Shown one piece after another: positions 60,324-64,000 of a stretch of DNA of 64,000 bases. Made by a program: the position numbers and the translations under genes. A model generated the notes under the pieces. That model was given only the letters and a program-made list of their open reading frames with translations, was not told where the DNA came from and searched no databases. The DNA lies in NCBI GenBank assembly GCA_030015575.1, contig JASDDO010000026.1, positions 449,291,096 through 449,355,095 of the forward strand, in the 5' to 3' direction. Position 1 is the first letter of the stretch. Each line of letters opens with the position of its first letter. This DNA comes from Agapanthus africanus (taxonomy: Eukaryota; Streptophyta; Magnoliopsida; Asparagales; Amaryllidaceae).

Positions 60324-61812
60324 ATTCCACGGTCGTGATGAATGGCCAAACCCACACCCCTAGACCCCTACGAGAGCGGCAAGCAACCCTACCAATTCTA
60401 GAGTTAGGAGACCTGGACTCGACTCCTCGAGTTGGTCTCCCACTGGACTCCAGAACCCGGTTACTTGTGCTCCCCTCCTTGGGTCTATCCTAGTGCAGAA
60501 AAGTAAATAATATACAAACGGTGACTACTTCCGCAACCTGGAAGTGCCCCAATAAAAGAATATTACATACAAGTTTTTACATGAATGAAAATGAAAAACA
60601 CTCATCTCACATAAAAACCCCCGGCTATTCAAACACGACGATCCAATATAACATATCCAGCAACACATAACATCACATGTCATCAACGTAAGTAAATATG
60701 CGCATCCCAATTGTCGTTGACATATAGCAACGAAACCGGCGATATCACATATTACACTTACGGTCACAGAAAAGAAAGTGTAAAACTACAACAGTTGGAA
60801 TCCGCAACCTCCTCAGACATCGCATGCCTGACCAAATGAATTACTTAGACATCGCATGCCTAACAATTATAAACCCCGCATTTTAGTCTCAAAATCGAAA
60901 ACACTTTTCAATATCAAGTCGGGCAATTCAACAAGATTCCTGGCATCCTGATCGAATACCCGTCGCAAACTTTAGTAGGCGGCCGCACCCCCGATACCGT
61001 CGACGAAGTGCACCAAGGCGGAACACCGCTACCGCGAGCACCCGAACGGATGCTTTCGGCGACGGGGTTCTCCTACAGTCACTTGGTCGGGGCTATGGAG
61101 TGAGGCTGTCTATTAAGTTTATCCGGTGAATATCCGCGTACGCTACGTGATTGCGACGGACTTTTGATCGCATCAAAATTCCGTGGCAACCGATCAAGTG
61201 AGACTAAATTGCTACGTTTATAACATTCATTCAGTTATCACATAACTTATTGTGAATTCCAATTATTGTATCCCATTCCGGATAAACAGAAAATGTTAAA
61301 CTTTCCGATCGAACAATCGAACACCCAAGTTTTCCCGATACGATCCAACACATGAAATAAGTTTAACAACATTCAGTTCGTGCCTCAGTACCAACGGTCC
61401 AGCCGTAGAAGGGTCAAGCCAACGCCTCACATGTGGCACGCCGTACTGCCCCAAACCCGAAGGTTCAAAGGGCAGTTCAAGACGGTCACATAATCGAGTT
61501 AAGGTTTGTTGTTTTCTAGAGGGACCATCGCGTTACTTGCACTACTTAGAACGTCGTTAAACTACGGAAAAATCAAACACTTGGAAATTTCCCGACAGGG
61601 GAAAAATTGGGTATTTATATCCGGTCGAACTTTTTAACATATTCTAAAATTTATCCGGAAAGCCAAATAGACAAAATTAAAAATCCGATCGATTCATCGA
61701 GTCCCCAATCTAACCCAGAAAATAAAACTCTGGAATCAATTTAAAATTCCCAGAAAACTAAGAAGAATTTATCAGGAATTACTGTGGAAAAAACAAGGGC
61801 TGACGTCACCAA

Positions 61813-61863
61813 CTTGCCGCGGAAGCGCCGCAGAAGCAAGGCTTCTGCCGCGTTTCCGCGGTT
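61813..61863 (-). other. GC-rich leader hairpin of element A
   Basis: CCGCGGAAGCGCCGCAGAAGC and its partner GCTTCTGCCGCGTTTCCGCGG form an almost complete hairpin with a very short loop, about 190 bp from the PBS. Confidence 0.78.
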
Positions 61864-62048
61864 GTTTGCACTGTTCATGGGAATCGTTTTGCACAGTAAT
61901 TCTTGGATTTTGTTTCTGAATTTTTTAGGCATTTTTAATTGACAAAAAACCACGTTTTACAGAAATGTCCAGAGAGCATTTTCATGTCGGGGTTTCGGGT
62001 CGATCGGAGTTCTAATTCCGTCTAGACTTCGCCTAAGGCTCTAGCTAG

Positions 62049-62060
62049 GCTCTGATACCA
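62049..62060 (-). promoter_or_regulatory. Primer-binding site of element A
   Basis: On the reverse strand TGGTATCAGAGC lies one base after the LTR end. It is intact and complementary to initiator-methionine tRNA. Confidence 0.9.
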
Positions 62061-62061
62061 C

Positions 62062-64000
62062 TGTAGGGTTCCTAGGCACCCCAAGGAGGTCTCACAAGGC
62101 ATCGAACATGCCATATTAAAAAATTTACGGTGCCTACAAACCCTAAACTACGGATCGTCGGCTAGAGGTCTAGGCGAAAAACTAACTAGTTAACACTTAA
62201 CTAAAAGTTTAACGGAAATACAACCTTTGTAGATCTGGTGCTCCACCTCCATAGCTCCGCAACGAGGTCATCTCCGCTGTCCAAATCAAATCCGGGCTCT
62301 AGAGTCGGCTTCGTCGGAGAAAAAGGGAGCTAGGTCGTCGATGTCCATGCCGAAGATGATCTACGTCGAGGCATCGCTAGATCAAGCTCACAACTTCACC
62401 AAGTCAAGAAACTTGTGAAGTAAACACACTCTACTACTTGGCAAGAGGTAGAGGATGAAGAAATAGGAAGTGGGTAGACTTTATTTTTGGATTTCTCACT
62501 CTTTTCCAACAATCACCATTGATGGAGCTTAGTTTTCTTCACTTGAAGAATGAAGAAGATGAAGAAGAATATTATGATAAGTTAGTTAAAAACAATAGAA
62601 AAAATCAAAACTTATCATAATGTTAACTAGAGTTAAGTGTAGAGAATGACTCATGGTTAGTGGGAATGGTTAGGGTTAAGGATGAGATAAGAATGGTTGA
62701 CTTGATCAAAGATTCATGAAGCTTCAACTAAACTCCAAATTAAGCCACCATTCTTTTCTCCTCTTTTCCAAAATGAATAAACAAATAAATAAATGAATAA
62801 ATAAAGGAAATGAAACCCTAACCATTCTTTTAACCATGGTTTAATTCTTTGCACTTAACCAAGTAATCATGTATCATCAAACATGATACAATCAAATGCA
62901 CAAAATCATATCGCATATGTAATGCGCACACCCGAGTGAGAAAATCCATTTAAAGTGAACCAATACTAGTTAATGCAAAATAATATATCATATATATAAT
63001 TATACATTAAATCATTAAATCAACACTTGATTCAATGATCCGGTCATGTCGCACACAACCGACTAGTATACAATGTATCGGCTTATCGAATCAACGCTTG
63101 AATTGATAACTAGGTTATATCGCATACAACCATTCGATACATTCATCGCGAGAATGGAATACGGTATCACATACTCGCATTATTCTCGGTCCCGCACATA
63201 TCTCATATGCGCTCCTATTTCGTTTCGCTTGAGCCAGGAAACCTCTGTGTAGGACTCTAAAGACTCGTCAATACGCCGGCAGCGGATGATGATCATATCA
63301 AACACCCACAAGCCGCAAGCGGTCTGCTAAACGTAACGGCCACCCAGGTATTGAGCGATCTGAAGATCGACGAGCAAGCCCGCTCACACTCCAGTGAATC
63401 CGACCAGTAACACTACCGTACAGTCCGGTCTGATCGTCTGATATGTCGCATATCTTGCCTAGGGGTGGTATACGTCAGACCCCAATAGCTCGATAAGTCG
63501 TGTCGATATGAGGTCTATAACTGTTCGAGAAACTACTGGTAACACTTACCAGTAAATCTCAGCAACCCTGGCCAGGGATTTCCTGTTATAGCCAATCAAA
63601 CACAGCGCAACATCAACCCCCTATACCGGGAGAGACGAATCCCCTCCTATCGCTCATTGCCTCCATGTGACTCGGGACTGTACCCAAAAACCACCGTTTT
63701 GCACGCCCTCTTGGACGTGGTAAGATGGAAATCAAAGCACAGTGGGAACCACACAAGACTCTATGACGATCTTGGGTCAACAGACTACTCTGTACCAGTG
63801 TCACCAGAGAACTGCCATCTGACGTGAGGTATAATACCATCTGGGAGTTCTCGGCGAGTCCGTCCAGTGTACCCAGTCTCTACTGAGCACCCGTATATCA
63901 TCTCTGATGTCAAACACCGATGGATATGGGATCATCCATCGCCCATCTGTATGGGTCGAGAAGGTATACGCTAGTCTACTCTGGTATATCGATGCCCCGT
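62062..64000 (-). mobile_element. Copia element A, 5' LTR, continues past window
   Basis: This is the partner of 53888-56106 at offset 8174. About 280 bp, including the outer terminus, lie beyond position 64000. By the same offset the element should end near 64280, where the second AGGAC target copy and the rest of element E are expected. Confidence 0.92.

Larger units (their letters stand above)
56107..62061 (-). mobile_element. Copia element A interior: structured leader plus decayed gag-pol
   Basis: The interior is about 5.95 kb, reading leftward, with the PBS at 62049-62060 and the polypurine tract at 56107-56122. Pol parts recognisable on the minus strand are the protease (58617-58874), pre-integrase (58201-58392), the RT start (about 57050-57310, wording TNKVWTLV) and the RNase H end (about 56180-56220, ADPLTKA). 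It is broken many times. The leader (about 58940-62048) carries the same hairpin series as B, C and D, plus an extra ~0.8 kb (60780-61610). That extra part includes the stretch related to element H and a short direct repeat of AGACATCGCATGCCT at about 60814 and 60849. Confidence 0.85.

Noticed and set aside
62049-62060. Met-tRNA-like sequence as a tRNA gene
   Set aside because: Only the 12-nt complement to the tRNA 3' end is present, next to an LTR. It is a primer-binding site. No cloverleaf is seen.

Overview
The window is plant nuclear repeat DNA. It is a deep nest of LTR retrotransposons with no host gene, tRNA, rRNA or CRISPR array that I can support. A flowering plant with a large, repeat-rich genome is suggested by Angela/BARE-type Copia elements with 2.1-2.2 kb LTRs, Tekay/Del-type chromovirus Gypsy elements with 3.9-4.6 kb LTRs, and an Athila-type Gypsy element. 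The species cannot be told from this sequence. Nearly all short open frames here are chance frames inside LTRs and decayed interiors.

Left half. A Copia (Angela) coding fragment (1689-2914, +) lies next to two nested Angela LTR pieces (1-1506 and 1507-1688, -). It is interrupted by a Tekay-type Gypsy element F (2915-36365, +): 5' LTR 2915-6828, interior 6829-7977 and 31572-34474, 3' LTR 34475-36365, cut short. F is split by a second Gypsy element H (7978-31571, -; TSD TGTTG on both sides). H has 4.56 kb LTRs and only about 2.4 kb of its own interior. H is split in its interior by a young Angela-like Copia element B (13729-23551, +; TSD TATCC). Its 5' LTR carries a solo Angela LTR I (27521-29743, +; TSD CTATA).

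Right half. Copia C (36366-45276, -) abuts F at a deletion-type junction and sits in the 5' LTR of Copia D (45277-49487, +). D is interrupted by an Athila Gypsy element E (49488-53887, -), which keeps a long integrase reading frame. E is interrupted by Copia A (53888 to beyond the window end, -).

By-eye LTR divergence gives the order of insertion. F is oldest (about 4-6%), then H and C (about 3-4%), then A (about 0.7%). B is very recent (one mismatch seen in 2118 bp).

The most interesting content is in the untranslated leaders of Copia elements A, B, C and D. All four carry the same series of predicted RNA hairpins: a GC-rich palindrome after the primer-binding site, a 9-bp hairpin, two tandem copies of a hairpin with a strictly kept 25-nt inner part, and three hairpins with a 20-nt conserved loop. 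The stems change sequence between copies but stay paired (compensatory changes). The youngest copies have decayed coding regions yet keep LTRs, PBS, PPT and these leader structures. This suggests a Copia lineage that moves in trans on cis signals alone.
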